Positions 9,791 through 18,823 are shown, numbered from the stretch's first letter. The stretch: DNA of 64,000 nt from Flavobacterium gillisiae (GCF_900107635.1 NZ_FNRD01000006.1:124001-188000); one strand, 5' to 3'. Notes: generated by a model not told the origin, from the sequence alone. Translations and numbers: made by a program.

Positions 9791-9865
9791 AGCTAATCCC
9801 GCTATACGCTAAATCTTTACTTGATTAAAGAAATCAAGTAAAGGATACCGCTGCTATCGGGGCTA
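9791..9865. repeat. REP-like hairpin element
   Basis: An imperfect inverted repeat of about 75 bases. The centre is a perfect 11-base stem (9816-9826 and 9832-9842) with a 5-base loop. The outer arms, 'AGCTAATCCCGCTATA' on the left and the complement of 'GCTGCTATCGGGGCTA' on the right, pair partly. From memory, elements with GCCCCGATAGCAGCGG at one end and AGCGGGA at the other are scattered between genes in Flavobacterium genomes; this was not searched. It fills the gap between the two mevalonate genes and may shape or end the upstream mRNA. Confidence 0.6.
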
Positions 9866-9894
9866 AAAAAAATACTGCAATAAATTCACCATAA

Positions 9895-10812
9895 ATGAAA
9901 GAAACATTTTACAGTAACGGAAAACTTTTGATTACAGGAGAATACCTGGTTTTGGACGGTGCGACTGCATTTGCATTGCCTACAAAATTCGGACAGAACT
10001 TAATTGTCGAAAAGAACACAAATCATGAGATTCATTGGAAAAGTTTTGATGCTGACGGCACAATCTGGTTTGAAGACCGCATTTTGTTTTCAGAAATCAT
10101 AAATCCAGAACTGCAAGCACCCGAAACCATAAAATCTACTTTACTATCTATTCTTCATGAAGCTTATGTATTAAATCCTAGTTTCATAACGGACGAATCG
10201 GGATACATCATTACTACTCAACTGAGTTTCCCGAAAAAATGGGGCCTAGGAACCTCCTCTACCTTAATAAACAATATAGCACAGTGGCTGCAGATTGATG
10301 CTTTTACATTACTTAATAACAGTTTTGGAGGTAGCGGTTACGATATTGCCTGCGCCCAAAACAACAGCCCCATTCTTTACCATCTTGAAAAAGGAAAGCC
10401 TATCGTAGAGAAAGCTACTTTCAAACCAGACTTCTCCCAGCATATTTATTTCGTTTATCTAAATAAGAAACAAAGCAGTAAGACAGCCATTGCTAACTAC
10501 CAAACGAATAAAACCAACAGTCTAAACAAAAGTATTGATGCAATCAATAAAATAACACTTGAAGTTTTACACGCTAACAGCCTTCACTCTTTTGCGCAAG
10601 CAATAGAAAAACATGAGACTAAAATGAGTATTGTTTTAGAAACGACAACAGTTAAAGAAGCGTTGTTTTCTGATTTTAACGGCGAAGTAAAAAGCCTGGG
10701 CGCTTGGGGCGGTGATTTTGTTATGGTTCTCTCTGAGTCAGACATAACATCTTATTTTAGCTCAAAAGGTTTTGATACTATTATTCCTTATAGTGACATG
10801 ATCCTAAGTTAG
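9895..10812 (+). CDS. GYDIA-family GHMP kinase
   Basis: A 305-residue GHMP-superfamily small-molecule kinase. The N-terminus 'NGKLLITGEYLVLDGA' is the substrate motif, 'KKWGLGTSST' is the ATP-binding glycine-rich loop, and 'FGGSGYDIACAQ' carries the GYDIA motif that names this Bacteroidetes subfamily. It probably phosphorylates mevalonate or phosphomevalonate, because it follows HMG-CoA reductase on the same strand. The exact step is not decidable from sequence. A strong bidirectional terminator lies 45 bases after the stop. Confidence 0.85.
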   Translation: MKETFYSNGKLLITGEYLVLDGATAFALPTKFGQNLIVEKNTNHEIHWKSFDADGTIWFEDRILFSEIINPELQAPETIKSTLLSILHEAYVLNPSFITDESGYIITTQLSFPKKWGLGTSSTLINNIAQWLQIDAFTLLNNSFGGSGYDIACAQNNSPILYHLEKGKPIVEKATFKPDFSQHIYFVYLNKKQSSKTAIANYQTNKTNSLNKSIDAINKITLEVLHANSLHSFAQAIEKHETKMSIVLETTTVKEALFSDFNGEVKSLGAWGGDFVMVLSESDITSYFSSKGFDTIIPYSDMILS

Positions 10813-10856
10813 AATCGATAAGAAATAAGTAGCGCTTCAAAAAATATTCAAGCATA

Positions 10857-10887
10857 AAAAAACCCGATACAATGTATCGGGTTTTTT
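10857..10887. terminator. Bidirectional intrinsic terminator
   Basis: A perfect 14-base stem (10857-10870 with 10874-10887) around a 3-base loop, with A-run on the left and T-run on the right. It sits between the convergent GHMP kinase and PPIase genes and can end both. Confidence 0.9.
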
Positions 10888-10914
10888 GTGAAATTAATAA
10901 TTACTTTAAATCAA

Positions 10915-13011
10915 CTAGTAATTAAATTGTTTTCTATTGTCTTCTATCGTCGCATTGTCTTTAAGAGCAGGTAAAACTCTGTTTACATCTCCAGCAGATT
11001 GTGCTTTCAATTTAGCTACATAAGGAGAAACATCTTTTAAAGCTGGTGCTTTCACTATACTTACGTTTTTAACAACATATACTCCAGTATTTCCTTCAAT
11101 TGGTGCAGACATTTTGTTTGCTTCCAAGGCAAATGCGTTTCCAACAACTTTTGGCTCTTGACCAACACCAGTTAACATTGGGTTTTCCATAGTAACATCA
11201 GTTGCTTGTAGTACAGTAGAACCTGCCGCTTTAGCAATAGCTTCTATAGAACTTCCTGTCATCTTAGCTTTGATTAATTCAGCTTTTTTCTTGTTTTTAA
11301 GAATTGGCTCTACATAAGGTTTAACTTGTGTAATAGATACTAAACCAGAATTATCAATACCTTTAACTCTTGCAATAACGTGTCCTACGTTAGCTACTTC
11401 AAATCTTTTTACTGTACCTATTTTAGAATCATCTTCAAAAGCCCATCTTACAATAGATCTTTGTACTCCTAATGGTCCAAAGTTTTCATCCATAGCCTGA
11501 ACTGTAATTCCTGGAACTACTGTAAGCCCCATTCCTTTTGCAACAGTATTGAAATCTTTATCAGTTGCATCCATTTCAAATTTAGTCGCTTGTGTAAACG
11601 CTTTATCTGAAGTAGCTTCCGAAGCTTCTAGTTTTAACGCTACAGTAGCTAAACGAATTCCGTCTTGTTTGTCAGTTACTTTGATAATATGGAATCCAAA
11701 AGCAGTTTCCACTAAACCAATTGAACCAATACTACTATTGAAAACGAAGTCATTAAATGGTTTCACCATTTGATTTTGACTGAAATATCCTAATTCTCCA
11801 CCTTGTTGTGCTGATGAATCATCTGAGCTAGAAAAAGCTAGCATCATAAAACTATCTGGATTCGCTTTTACTTGAGCTAAAATAGCTTCAGCTTTAGCTT
11901 TTGCTTCTTCTTTAGTTCTTTGTTCTTTTTTGTTTGGAACTTGTGTTCCTTCATAACTAATTAAGATATGACTTGCTTTTGCATTCACTCCTAATTTTTT
12001 ACCCATAGATTTTGAAACACAGTAGTAGTTTCCAAAAACGTAAGGACCGTAAATTTCTCCTGGAGCAAGGTTAAATAATTGATCTGCATCAACAGCAGGT
12101 AAATCTTTCTTAGCTACATAAGTAGAATCGTAAGGTACATCTGAATTTGAATTTACAAATTCAACTGCGTTTTTAGTAGTTCTAAATCCTGCCAAAGTAT
12201 CATTTTTAGAAGTTGCTTGGTTGTAAACAACACTTCCAGATAACAAACCAGTGATTTTTGCTTTTACTTCAGCCTCATCTTCTTTCGAAGCTTTATCTGC
12301 GATTAAAACATACTCCACTTCACGAGATTCGTCTGCTTTAAATTTCTTTTCGTTTTTCTTCATGTAATCCAATATCTCCGCATCAGTCACTTTTACGTCA
12401 CTGTCTTTGATGGTAGAATATAAACCGGCAACATAAGCAAAGTTTACTTTGTTAGCTTCCATTTCATATTTCAACTTTCCTTCGCTTTGAGTAGTATAAA
12501 CCGCTGATTTTATCAAAGTATTATAAATTTGATATTTAGCACTAAGCTCAGCATCTTTCTCTCTGTCTTTCAAGAATTCTGATTGCGCAGGATTTGACTT
12601 GAAGTATTCTTTGAATTTTGCAATATCAAACATACCTGCTGCATTTAAGAACATTGGATTTTTTCCAATATTAGGATCAGCTTGTAAAACTGCTAATAAA
12701 TGTTTTTCACCAACTCTCAAACCTAATTTATCAAATTCAGAAGTTAACAAAGCTACAGAAACCTCTTGGTCCCAAACTCTGTTTGCTGCTGCTGTAGAAG
12801 TGATTCCTTGATTACTTTTTTCAACATTACTTACTTTAATTCTAAAATCTTCAAATGAAATATCACTTCCATTGATACTTCCTACATCTTTTGATGTACT
12901 GTTAAAGCTACCACTGTTGAATAAATCGCCAATGATAAATGCAAATAATGCAAATGCGATTACTGCAATCATTAAAGCGGAACGTTGTCTAATATTTGAT
13001 AAAACTGCCAT
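10915..13011 (-). CDS. Periplasmic peptidylprolyl isomerase (SurA/PpiD-like)
   Basis: A 698-residue membrane-anchored chaperone. It has one N-terminal membrane helix ('ALMIAVIAFALFAFIIGDLF'), a SurA_N-type chaperone region, and a PpiC-type parvulin domain at about residues 325-445 ('AKASHILISYEGT' to 'ETAFGFHIIKV'). Such proteins fold outer membrane proteins in the periplasm. The start at 13011 ('MAVLSNIRQRSALM') is preferred over an in-frame start 14 codons upstream because the protein then begins just before the anchor helix. It lies 107 bases after the CNNM/CBS gene and may have its own promoter. Confidence 0.88.
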   Translation of the reverse strand: MAVLSNIRQRSALMIAVIAFALFAFIIGDLFNSGSFNSTSKDVGSINGSDISFEDFRIKVSNVEKSNQGITSTAAANRVWDQEVSVALLTSEFDKLGLRVGEKHLLAVLQADPNIGKNPMFLNAAGMFDIAKFKEYFKSNPAQSEFLKDREKDAELSAKYQIYNTLIKSAVYTTQSEGKLKYEMEANKVNFAYVAGLYSTIKDSDVKVTDAEILDYMKKNEKKFKADESREVEYVLIADKASKEDEAEVKAKITGLLSGSVVYNQATSKNDTLAGFRTTKNAVEFVNSNSDVPYDSTYVAKKDLPAVDADQLFNLAPGEIYGPYVFGNYYCVSKSMGKKLGVNAKASHILISYEGTQVPNKKEQRTKEEAKAKAEAILAQVKANPDSFMMLAFSSSDDSSAQQGGELGYFSQNQMVKPFNDFVFNSSIGSIGLVETAFGFHIIKVTDKQDGIRLATVALKLEASEATSDKAFTQATKFEMDATDKDFNTVAKGMGLTVVPGITVQAMDENFGPLGVQRSIVRWAFEDDSKIGTVKRFEVANVGHVIARVKGIDNSGLVSITQVKPYVEPILKNKKKAELIKAKMTGSSIEAIAKAAGSTVLQATDVTMENPMLTGVGQEPKVVGNAFALEANKMSAPIEGNTGVYVVKNVSIVKAPALKDVSPYVAKLKAQSAGDVNRVLPALKDNATIEDNRKQFNY

Positions 13012-13118
13012 TTTTATTGTTGTTAATTTTATATTCAGTTTGCGAAAATACAATTATCTAATTAATAATTATACTAGTAGCGTTTTATTTTACAAAAAAA
13101 ATACTTTTATAAAAAAAA

Positions 13119-14378
13119 TCACTCTTTTATGGTCAATTTGACCAATTCAATCTTCTTGTTTGTAGCCTCTTCTATTATAAAATGATAGGTTCCTATAGTA
13201 ATCACCTCCCCTTTTAACGGTATATCATTAGTAAAATCAACTATAAAACCACCTAACGTACCGTATGAATCACTCTCTGGTATATTAAGCTTGTAGGTTT
13301 GATTCAAATATTCCACGTCAAATCGAGCCGAAAAAATATAAGTATCATCACCCAATTCCTTTTCGATCAATTCTTCATCTGAATCATGCTCGTCTTCAAT
13401 CTCTCCAAAAAGCTCTTCCACAATATCTTCAATAGTAATTATACCTGAAGTCCCACCATACTCATCTAGCACCACGGCCACACTTTTCCGCTTTTTAGTA
13501 AGCAAGTTCATGACATCTTTGATGTAAATGGTTTCAGGAACAAATTCGACAGGAATAACGACAGCTTTAATACTTTTTGGTTTCTTAAACAAATCAAAGG
13601 AGTGTACGTAACCCACAATATCATCTAGTGAATTTTCATAGACAACTACCTTAGAATAGCCTGTTTCAATAAACAATTCTTTCAGTTCCGCTATAGTGTC
13701 AAATAAATCGATGGCTACAAGCTCTGTTCTAGGACTCATAACATCTCTGGCCTTTACACCCGAGAACTCTAAGGCATTCTGAAACATTTGTATTTCTGAA
13801 TCCACCTCATCATCATCTTCAACACTACTCATTTGCTCTGTAATGTAATTTCCAAGTTCTACTTTACTGAAATAAAGTTGTATCTGGTCGCCATCAGTTC
13901 TAAAGAATTTTTTTAGAACAAAATCGGAAACCCAGATTAAGAAAGTAGAAATAAAATAGAACAGCACATAGAAAATATAGGCTGGCAGCGCAAAAAACTT
14001 AATTAAACCATTTGCGTAAATTTGAAAAAACACTTTTGGCAAAAACTCTGCTGTTATCAAAACAATCAGCGTAGACAGCACTGTCTGGATAAGTAAATTC
14101 AATAAATCCGAAAAATGATATCCTAACGAATCAATCTGACGCATCAGTAAAGCCCCCATAAAAAAACCATAAACCACTAGTGCAATATTGTTTCCAATAA
14201 GCATAGCAGCTATGAATTTTGATGGCTTTTCGGTAAGTTTAGTAAGAATTTTAGAAAGAAAATTATCTTGTTTCTTCTCTATTTCTAGATATATTTTATT
14301 CGAAGAAATAAATGCAATTTCCATCCCAGAAAAAAAGGCACTTAGTATTAGACATAATATTATAACACCAATTTCCAT
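13119..14378 (-). CDS. CNNM/CBS-domain membrane protein (hemolysin C/CorC-like)
   Basis: A 419-residue protein with an N-terminal CNNM membrane domain of about four helices (residues 1-150), a CBS pair (about 200-325, 'VMSPRTELVAID' and 'LDEYGGTSGIITIEDIVEEL'), and a C-terminal CorC_HlyC domain (about 335-415). Relatives take part in Mg2+/Co2+ handling; the 'hemolysin' label is historical. A related protein in this phylum, GldE, serves gliding motility, but nothing here shows this copy does. It starts 3 bases after the preceding small gene, so it belongs to the coaX-lptC transcript. Confidence 0.85.
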   Translation of the reverse strand: MEIGVIILCLILSAFFSGMEIAFISSNKIYLEIEKKQDNFLSKILTKLTEKPSKFIAAMLIGNNIALVVYGFFMGALLMRQIDSLGYHFSDLLNLLIQTVLSTLIVLITAEFLPKVFFQIYANGLIKFFALPAYIFYVLFYFISTFLIWVSDFVLKKFFRTDGDQIQLYFSKVELGNYITEQMSSVEDDDEVDSEIQMFQNALEFSGVKARDVMSPRTELVAIDLFDTIAELKELFIETGYSKVVVYENSLDDIVGYVHSFDLFKKPKSIKAVVIPVEFVPETIYIKDVMNLLTKKRKSVAVVLDEYGGTSGIITIEDIVEELFGEIEDEHDSDEELIEKELGDDTYIFSARFDVEYLNQTYKLNIPESDSYGTLGGFIVDFTNDIPLKGEVITIGTYHFIIEEATNKKIELVKLTIKE

Positions 14379-14381
14379 ATA

Positions 14382-14576
14382 CTAGGATTGATCATTACGG
14401 TCCTGCATCTTCTTTGCATATTTTCTCCTAAAGAAAAACATAAAAATTGCAAGTCCAGCAATCATCACACTCAACCAAGGCGTAGCCTCCGGATCGCTCC
14501 ATTTCACAATAGCCTCATAAATGAAATACAAAGCAAAAATAAGGTAAATGTAAGGTGTATATTTTAAGTAACCCAT
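14382..14576 (-). CDS. Small two-helix membrane protein
   Basis: A 64-residue protein with two predicted membrane helices (about residues 6-24 and 34-50) joined by a short polar loop containing 'WSDPEATPW', and a basic tail 'RRKYAKKMQDR'. Its function is not recognised. It fits between lptC and the CNNM/CBS gene with gaps of 18 and 3 bases, and it is in frame and position for translation from the same mRNA, so it is very likely real. Confidence 0.7.
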   Translation of the reverse strand: MGYLKYTPYIYLIFALYFIYEAIVKWSDPEATPWLSVMIAGLAIFMFFFRRKYAKKMQDRNDQS

Positions 14577-14594
14577 AGTATTAATATTTGATGT

Positions 14595-15149
14595 TTATTG
14601 AGCCGATTCAAATTCGCCCGTTAATCTTTGTGAATTGACAATCTTGAAATCTTTGGAAAAATCTATTCCTTGTCCGTTAGTAGATCCTTTGATATCTGTA
14701 AATTTAAACTTTTTTTCAGTAAAAAACCATTCATTTTTTTGATCATAGTACAATTGCTCGGTTTCGAGCGTTTGTCCTTTTTCGGAAACGATCTTTACTT
14801 TTCCCTGTAAATCAATTATACCAGTAACTTTATAGGATATAGCATAATTTGATGTCACGCGGGTAGTCTTCCCTTTGTCGTCATATAATGTAACATCAAT
14901 TCCTTTAGGAAATTCTGTGAAAGGAAAATCAACAGTCGAAAAATCCAGCATTTTAGGACTAAGTAATACCACTTTTATAAGCCCCGAATCAGTGTATTTT
15001 AAATTCACTTTATCAGCATCCCCACTCGGCGTAAATTCCGTGACATTGATTTTTTGAACTTCTTTAAAATTACTTTCACACCCAAAAAACAGAGTCACAG
15101 CAAAAACTGTGACTAGGTTAAGTATTCTATTTGTTTTAAATAAATTCAT
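14595..15149 (-). CDS. lptC: LPS export protein LptC (lipoprotein form)
   Basis: A 184-residue LptC-family protein. The N-terminus is a lipoprotein signal with the lipobox 'LFFGC' (Cys24). The rest is a beta-jellyroll pattern with 'YYDQKNEWFFTEKKF' and 'STNGQGIDFSKDF' typical of the family. LptC links the inner-membrane LptBFG transporter to LptA in lipopolysaccharide export. It lies 41 bases after the outer membrane protein gene, inside a run of envelope genes. Confidence 0.85.
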   Translation of the reverse strand: MNLFKTNRILNLVTVFAVTLFFGCESNFKEVQKINVTEFTPSGDADKVNLKYTDSGLIKVVLLSPKMLDFSTVDFPFTEFPKGIDVTLYDDKGKTTRVTSNYAISYKVTGIIDLQGKVKIVSEKGQTLETEQLYYDQKNEWFFTEKKFKFTDIKGSTNGQGIDFSKDFKIVNSQRLTGEFESAQ

Positions 15150-15190
15150 ACGTCAATATAGACAAAGTGAAATGTATTGTAATGATTTTA

Positions 15191-16441
15191 TTATTGGAAT
15201 TTCCTTTGTACGAACCACTTGTCATTCAATGAAAACCCAATACTAATATTAGCATAATTCTCCTGAACCAAGCCTGCCGATGTAGTACCTTTTTTCCCTA
15301 ATTCAAATCCAATATTGACATTCGAAATAGTTCCCGTAATAGGCAACCCAAGCCCTAATGTAAGTCCAACATCATTTATAGATTCTCCATTAACAACCAG
15401 GCCTGTTTTTTCATATTTCAAACCTCCTCTATAAACAATTCTTTTAGCATAACTTGAAAAAGAGTTATAATCCGGCATAAAATACCCTCCTAAACTTACA
15501 CTCCCGTATTTACCGTAACCTACATTGCTAGCGTTATTATATTCATTAGCTTGTGCTGAAGCTTTTGAATAAGCCACTTTTCCACCAATTAACCATTTTT
15601 GCGATTCTCCAATACCAGCACTTAAAGAGATCTTACTTGGGAATTTTAACTCTACAACACTTGATTGCTCCGCTAAAATATCCACGGCTGACAAATCAAA
15701 TCCTGAATTATAAGCTACAGTAGCTATATTTCTTGTGTTTTTAGATGTCAAAGTATTTTCTAATGTATAGTTTAAACTACTATACACATTTAGTTTATTA
15801 TTTAGCTTAGCCTTAAACATCGCTCCAATATCAAAATTTACTCCTGACAAATCAGCACGGTTCTTCTCGCTTGTTCCAACAGGAACTCCGGTTATAAACT
15901 CTAAACTAGTCGTTTCAATTTTTCCGAAATTATATTGAGCATCAGCTCCTATGCTAAAATTAGAATTTATTTTATAACCTACTCCAAGAAAAGCTTTATT
16001 CAACCCTCCAGAACCATTATAACGCCTGTTATTTGTGTTTGCATCATCTGTAATAGATTCTATTTTATATCCAACAGAAGAATAAGGAATTAATCCAAAC
16101 CCAACTCCTACTTTACCGAAAGGCAATCCAACAGCAAGATAATCTAACATTGTTCTTCTAGCCTTTTCGCTCTTAGAATCTGATTTCACTGTAGTAGTAT
16201 TATAAGTCCCTCCAAGTGCAAATGTTGTAAATTTTAAATTAGCAAAACTTGCAGGATTTTGTAAGTTGATATGAATACTGTCTTGTTCGACTGCTACGCC
16301 TGCCATAGAACGATTTTCAACTGTTCCTTTAAACCTAACATCTCCAATTCCGTAATAAGAATAAGGCGATGAAGTACCTTCTTGAGCAAAGGAAACTAAC
16401 GACAAAAGCAAACAAGCGCTTATTATAATTTTTTTAATCAT
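15191..16441 (-). CDS. FadL-like outer membrane beta-barrel protein
   Basis: A 416-residue protein with a signal peptide (about 1-19) and a pattern of alternating beta strands ending in an aromatic-rich C-terminal strand ('LNDKWFVQRKFQ'). The N-terminal 'INLQNPASFANL' resembles the NPA motif of FadL-type hydrophobic-compound transporters. The substrate is unknown. The first bases overlap the 3' end of coaX by 8 bases, so the two are translationally linked. Confidence 0.65.
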   Translation of the reverse strand: MIKKIIISACLLLSLVSFAQEGTSSPYSYYGIGDVRFKGTVENRSMAGVAVEQDSIHINLQNPASFANLKFTTFALGGTYNTTTVKSDSKSEKARRTMLDYLAVGLPFGKVGVGFGLIPYSSVGYKIESITDDANTNNRRYNGSGGLNKAFLGVGYKINSNFSIGADAQYNFGKIETTSLEFITGVPVGTSEKNRADLSGVNFDIGAMFKAKLNNKLNVYSSLNYTLENTLTSKNTRNIATVAYNSGFDLSAVDILAEQSSVVELKFPSKISLSAGIGESQKWLIGGKVAYSKASAQANEYNNASNVGYGKYGSVSLGGYFMPDYNSFSSYAKRIVYRGGLKYEKTGLVVNGESINDVGLTLGLGLPITGTISNVNIGFELGKKGTTSAGLVQENYANISIGFSLNDKWFVQRKFQ

Positions 16442-17168
16442 TTTTGATTTTATATTGAAATGTTTGGTTCAAACTTTCTAAAAGAAAATTTGAATTGGCA
16501 AATATGGTATTTTTTAATCGTTTAGCCAAAAATTCTGCATCACCTCCCGTTAAAATTATTATAAAATTTGGACAAACAGCCCTATATTCATCTATGAAAC
16601 CGTCAATCTCATATGCCAAACCATTTACAACTCCAGAATGAATAGATTCCGAAGTTGACTTCCCTACTAAACCTTCAGGACTTTGTAATGACAACAAAGG
16701 CAACTTGGCCGTAAAATCATGCAATGATTTATAGCGTAACTGTAATCCGGGAGCGATTGCACCGCCCAGATATTTGTCATTCTCATTTACAAAATCAAAT
16801 GTAACACATGTCCCGGCATCGATGACCAACCTATTTTGCCTCGGAAACTGCAAAGTCGCTCCAGCAGCAAGCACCATCCTGTCAATTCCCAATGTTTTTG
16901 GAGTTTCATACCCATTAACAAAAGGAAAGACATCATCATGAGAAATAAAATGAACTACTACCTCTTTTTCAAACTCCAAAAAAGACTGTTTTTCTACATT
17001 TCCAACCGACGCAACAACCAAATGAGAAGTATTTTTAAATTTTTTTAAAATATTTTCAATATTTTTTTCGAGCTCTTCTTTCATAAAAACAAAATGCTGC
17101 AAAAGGATATCCTCCTCAAAAACAGCAGCTTTAATTCTTGTATTACCCACATCAACTGTTAAAATCAT
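16434..17168 (-). CDS. coaX: Type III pantothenate kinase
   Basis: A 244-residue CoaX protein. It starts with the phosphate-1 motif 'VDVGNTRIKAAVFEE' and has the pantothenate-binding segment 'LGIDRMVLAAGA', the central 'VIDAGTCVTFDFV' and 'GGAIAPGLQLR', and the late 'LTGGDAEFLAKRL'. It makes the first step of coenzyme A synthesis. The ATG at 17168 is chosen because it puts the nucleotide motif at the very N-terminus, as in the family; an upstream in-frame start at 17267 would run through the tRNA-Phe promoter. It is the first gene of the envelope operon. Confidence 0.95.
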   Translation of the reverse strand: MILTVDVGNTRIKAAVFEEDILLQHFVFMKEELEKNIENILKKFKNTSHLVVASVGNVEKQSFLEFEKEVVVHFISHDDVFPFVNGYETPKTLGIDRMVLAAGATLQFPRQNRLVIDAGTCVTFDFVNENDKYLGGAIAPGLQLRYKSLHDFTAKLPLLSLQSPEGLVGKSTSESIHSGVVNGLAYEIDGFIDEYRAVCPNFIIILTGGDAEFLAKRLKNTIFANSNFLLESLNQTFQYKIKND

Positions 17169-17221
17169 AATTTGAATTTTGATTGTGCGAAGATACGAAT
17201 TGATTTTTTCAAAAAAATGTA

Positions 17222-17251
17222 TTGGATATATTAAAAAACATTCTATCTTTG
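17222..17251 (+). promoter_or_regulatory. tRNA-Phe promoter
   Basis: TTGG at 17222-17225 and TATCTTTG at 17244-17251 match the Bacteroidetes -33 and -7 elements with an 18-base gap. The tRNA begins 43 bases later. Confidence 0.8.
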
Positions 17252-17294
17252 CACCCGCAATCAACAAGCATTACAGCTTACGAAAAGCAACAAT

Positions 17295-17367
17295 GGTGCC
17301 TTAGCTCAGATGGTAGAGCAATGGACTGAAAATCCATGTGTCCCTGGTTCGATCCCTGGAGGCACCA
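17295..17367 (+). tRNA. tRNA-Phe (GAA)
   Basis: A 73-base cloverleaf. The acceptor arms GGTGCCT and AGGCACC pair perfectly, the anticodon stem ATGGA/TCCAT encloses loop CTGAAAA with anticodon GAA at 17328-17330, and the T arm has GGTTCGATCC. The discriminator base is A; CCA is not encoded. It has its own promoter and terminator and stands at the border between an envelope operon and a decayed accessory stretch. Confidence 0.97.
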
Positions 17368-17371
17368 CTTT

Positions 17372-17401
17372 AAAACCCGAATAGAAATATTCGGGTTTTT
17401 T
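17372..17401 (+). terminator. tRNA-Phe terminator
   Basis: An 11-base stem AAAACCCGAAT/ATTCGGGTTTT with a 6-base loop and a T-run, five bases after the tRNA. Confidence 0.9.
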
Positions 17402-17428
17402 GTTTTATAATATTACTATAAGACACAA

Positions 17429-17451
17429 AAAAAGAGCCATTAGCTCCTTTT
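17429..17451 (-). terminator. Weak hairpin terminator (GAGC/GCTC)
   Basis: GAGC and GCTC flank a short loop inside A- and T-runs, with one mismatch in the stem. It resembles the better hairpin at 18173-18201 and lies downstream of the unknown minus-strand gene at 17612-17959. Confidence 0.55.
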
Positions 17452-17463
17452 TTTTCTTTGTAC

Positions 17464-17622
17464 TCAGACACCCATGACTACACTAATTATACCTTCAAAC
17501 ATTTCTACACCCCGTATTTTCAATTCTAAAGTATCAATTATTAAATCTGGATTATAATTTTCCAGAGAACCCATTGAAATTACATATTGGGTTACTTTCC
17601 AAACAGCTAGCTTAATGTCGCT
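17464..17622 (-). other. Open frame that may be a frameshifted C-terminal extension of the preceding gene
   Basis: Directly after the stop of the 115-residue gene, the minus strand stays open for 52 codons in a frame shifted by one base, from 'SDIKLAVWKVTQYVISMG' to 'VEMFEGIISVVMGV'. The residues look protein-like. One lost or gained base near 17620-17626 would join the two parts into a protein of about 165 residues. There is no good start codon except an internal ATG, so it is unlikely to be an independent gene. Confidence 0.35.
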
Positions 17623-17959
17623 TTATAATAGGCGTCTTTAATACAATTCCTTCCAATTTATCTTTAACAATACTAATTTCTCTTCTGTCTTCTTTTAAGG
17701 TTATGTAAAAATTATCACTTGGGTTTAGTACACTAAAATCTAAATCAGTTTCATCGCTTAAATCTTTCTTCACAACTTTATACACAGTTTGGAGTTTGGT
17801 TTTTTCGACAATTGATTCGATATGGTAAATACCTGAATATTCAACGAATGGTGAAATCTTAATTTCAAATCTGTTCGTAAACATTTTAACTTCAGCTAAA
17901 TCAATACTTTTTGAGAACAACCTTCCTTTAAATTTATACTTCCTAAAATTCACCCTCAT
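17612..17959 (-). CDS. Uncharacterised 115-residue protein, possibly 3'-truncated by frameshift
   Basis: I do not recognise the family. The protein is basic at its N-terminus ('MRVNFRKYKFKGRLFSK'), has no signal peptide or membrane helix, and shows alternating hydrophobic residues consistent with a beta-rich fold. An open frame continues right after its stop in another frame, so the annotated C-terminus may be an artefact of a one-base change. It lies in a gene-poor stretch after tRNA-Phe with no operon partner. Confidence 0.5.
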   Translation of the reverse strand: MRVNFRKYKFKGRLFSKSIDLAEVKMFTNRFEIKISPFVEYSGIYHIESIVEKTKLQTVYKVVKKDLSDETDLDFSVLNPSDNFYITLKEDRREISIVKDKLEGIVLKTPIIKRH

Positions 17960-18283
17960 AATGCTATACTTTTTTCTGCAATGGTAATGCTTATAAACAC
18001 CAATCCGTTACGGCTTTCCGCATATAGCGTAACTATTTTTTTTTTAGAAAGATCACATTATCCACATTTCTCTAGATCTTCCAAAATGCAGAGAATGGAA
18101 GCACCTTTTAAGACCCAAATAATCCAGATGCATCGGGATTGAAGTTTTTATTTCACAACGTAATCCTATTATAAAAAAAGGAGCCACTAGCTCCTTTTTT
18201 TCTTTTAACTCGTTAAGTACTTAGCAATTCCAATCAGATATTCACTAATTGCAAATGCGTACTACCCAAAAACTATCACGACG
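17960..18283. other. Intergenic stretch with hairpins
   Basis: No coding frame is supported in these 324 bases. There is a small inverted repeat GTTACG...CGTAAC at about 18008-18034, in a sequence reminiscent of intergenic Flavobacterium repeats, and a strong terminator at 18173-18201 that probably serves the SYLF gene. Confidence 0.5.
18173..18201 (-). terminator. Bidirectional hairpin terminator
   Basis: A perfect 12-base stem (18173-18184 with 18190-18201) around loop CACTA, with A- and T-runs. It lies 83 bases after the stop of the SYLF gene and resembles the hairpin at 17429. Confidence 0.8.
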
Positions 18284-18823
18284 CTACAGTTTACTAAACT
18301 TAAATTGCTGTCCACCTACTGATGCCTCATACATGAGTCCTCCTTTTTGCATGGTAAATACCATTACACCTTCGGCATACTTCACATTTGCTGAAGCTCC
18401 TTCTGTTACAGCTACTGCCGAAACTTGAGCAGCAAACTCCAACTGACTACTTTTAAATCGTTCCATATCCGCTTCTGTCTCAAAAAATATGACTTCGCGA
18501 TACGCTTGGGCCCCTGCTTGAAACCCTATACTCAGTTGCGACAACTTTGCAATTCCCATCAAGGTATTGCGCTCATAGACCGCTCCATTACCAGACGCAC
18601 CTCCTATACCAAATCCTGCTTTACCCACATTTGGAAAGATAACATAGCCATAGGCTTTATCAAAAAGCCCCTTCATAAGAGGATCCGTTTTAATAAACTC
18701 CACTTTCGCCATCTTGCTATCGGCAATAATTTTATTCTTCTTCGCACGAGATTGCCCGAAAATAGGTGTAATCATCATTGCGCAAGCCATCAATACTATC
18801 CAAATAACATTTACTTTTTTCAT
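18284..18823 (-). CDS. SYLF/YSC84-domain secreted protein
   Basis: A 179-residue protein with a signal peptide (about 1-23, 'MMITPIFGQS') and one SYLF (YSC84) domain: 'AYGYVIFPNVGKAGFGIGGA', 'GAVYERNTL' and 'LSIGFQAGAQAYREVIFF'. SYLF domains bind phosphoinositides in eukaryotes; in bacteria their role is unclear, probably lipid- or envelope-related. It stands alone, with a terminator after it and remnants of broken genes upstream. Confidence 0.85.
   Translation of the reverse strand: MKKVNVIWIVLMACAMMITPIFGQSRAKKNKIIADSKMAKVEFIKTDPLMKGLFDKAYGYVIFPNVGKAGFGIGGASGNGAVYERNTLMGIAKLSQLSIGFQAGAQAYREVIFFETEADMERFKSSQLEFAAQVSAVAVTEGASANVKYAEGVMVFTMQKGGLMYEASVGGQQFKFSKL

Noticed and set aside
17188..17195. 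TATCTTCG as the coaX -7 element
   Set aside because: It differs from TAnnTTTG at a key base and no TTG lies at the right distance upstream.
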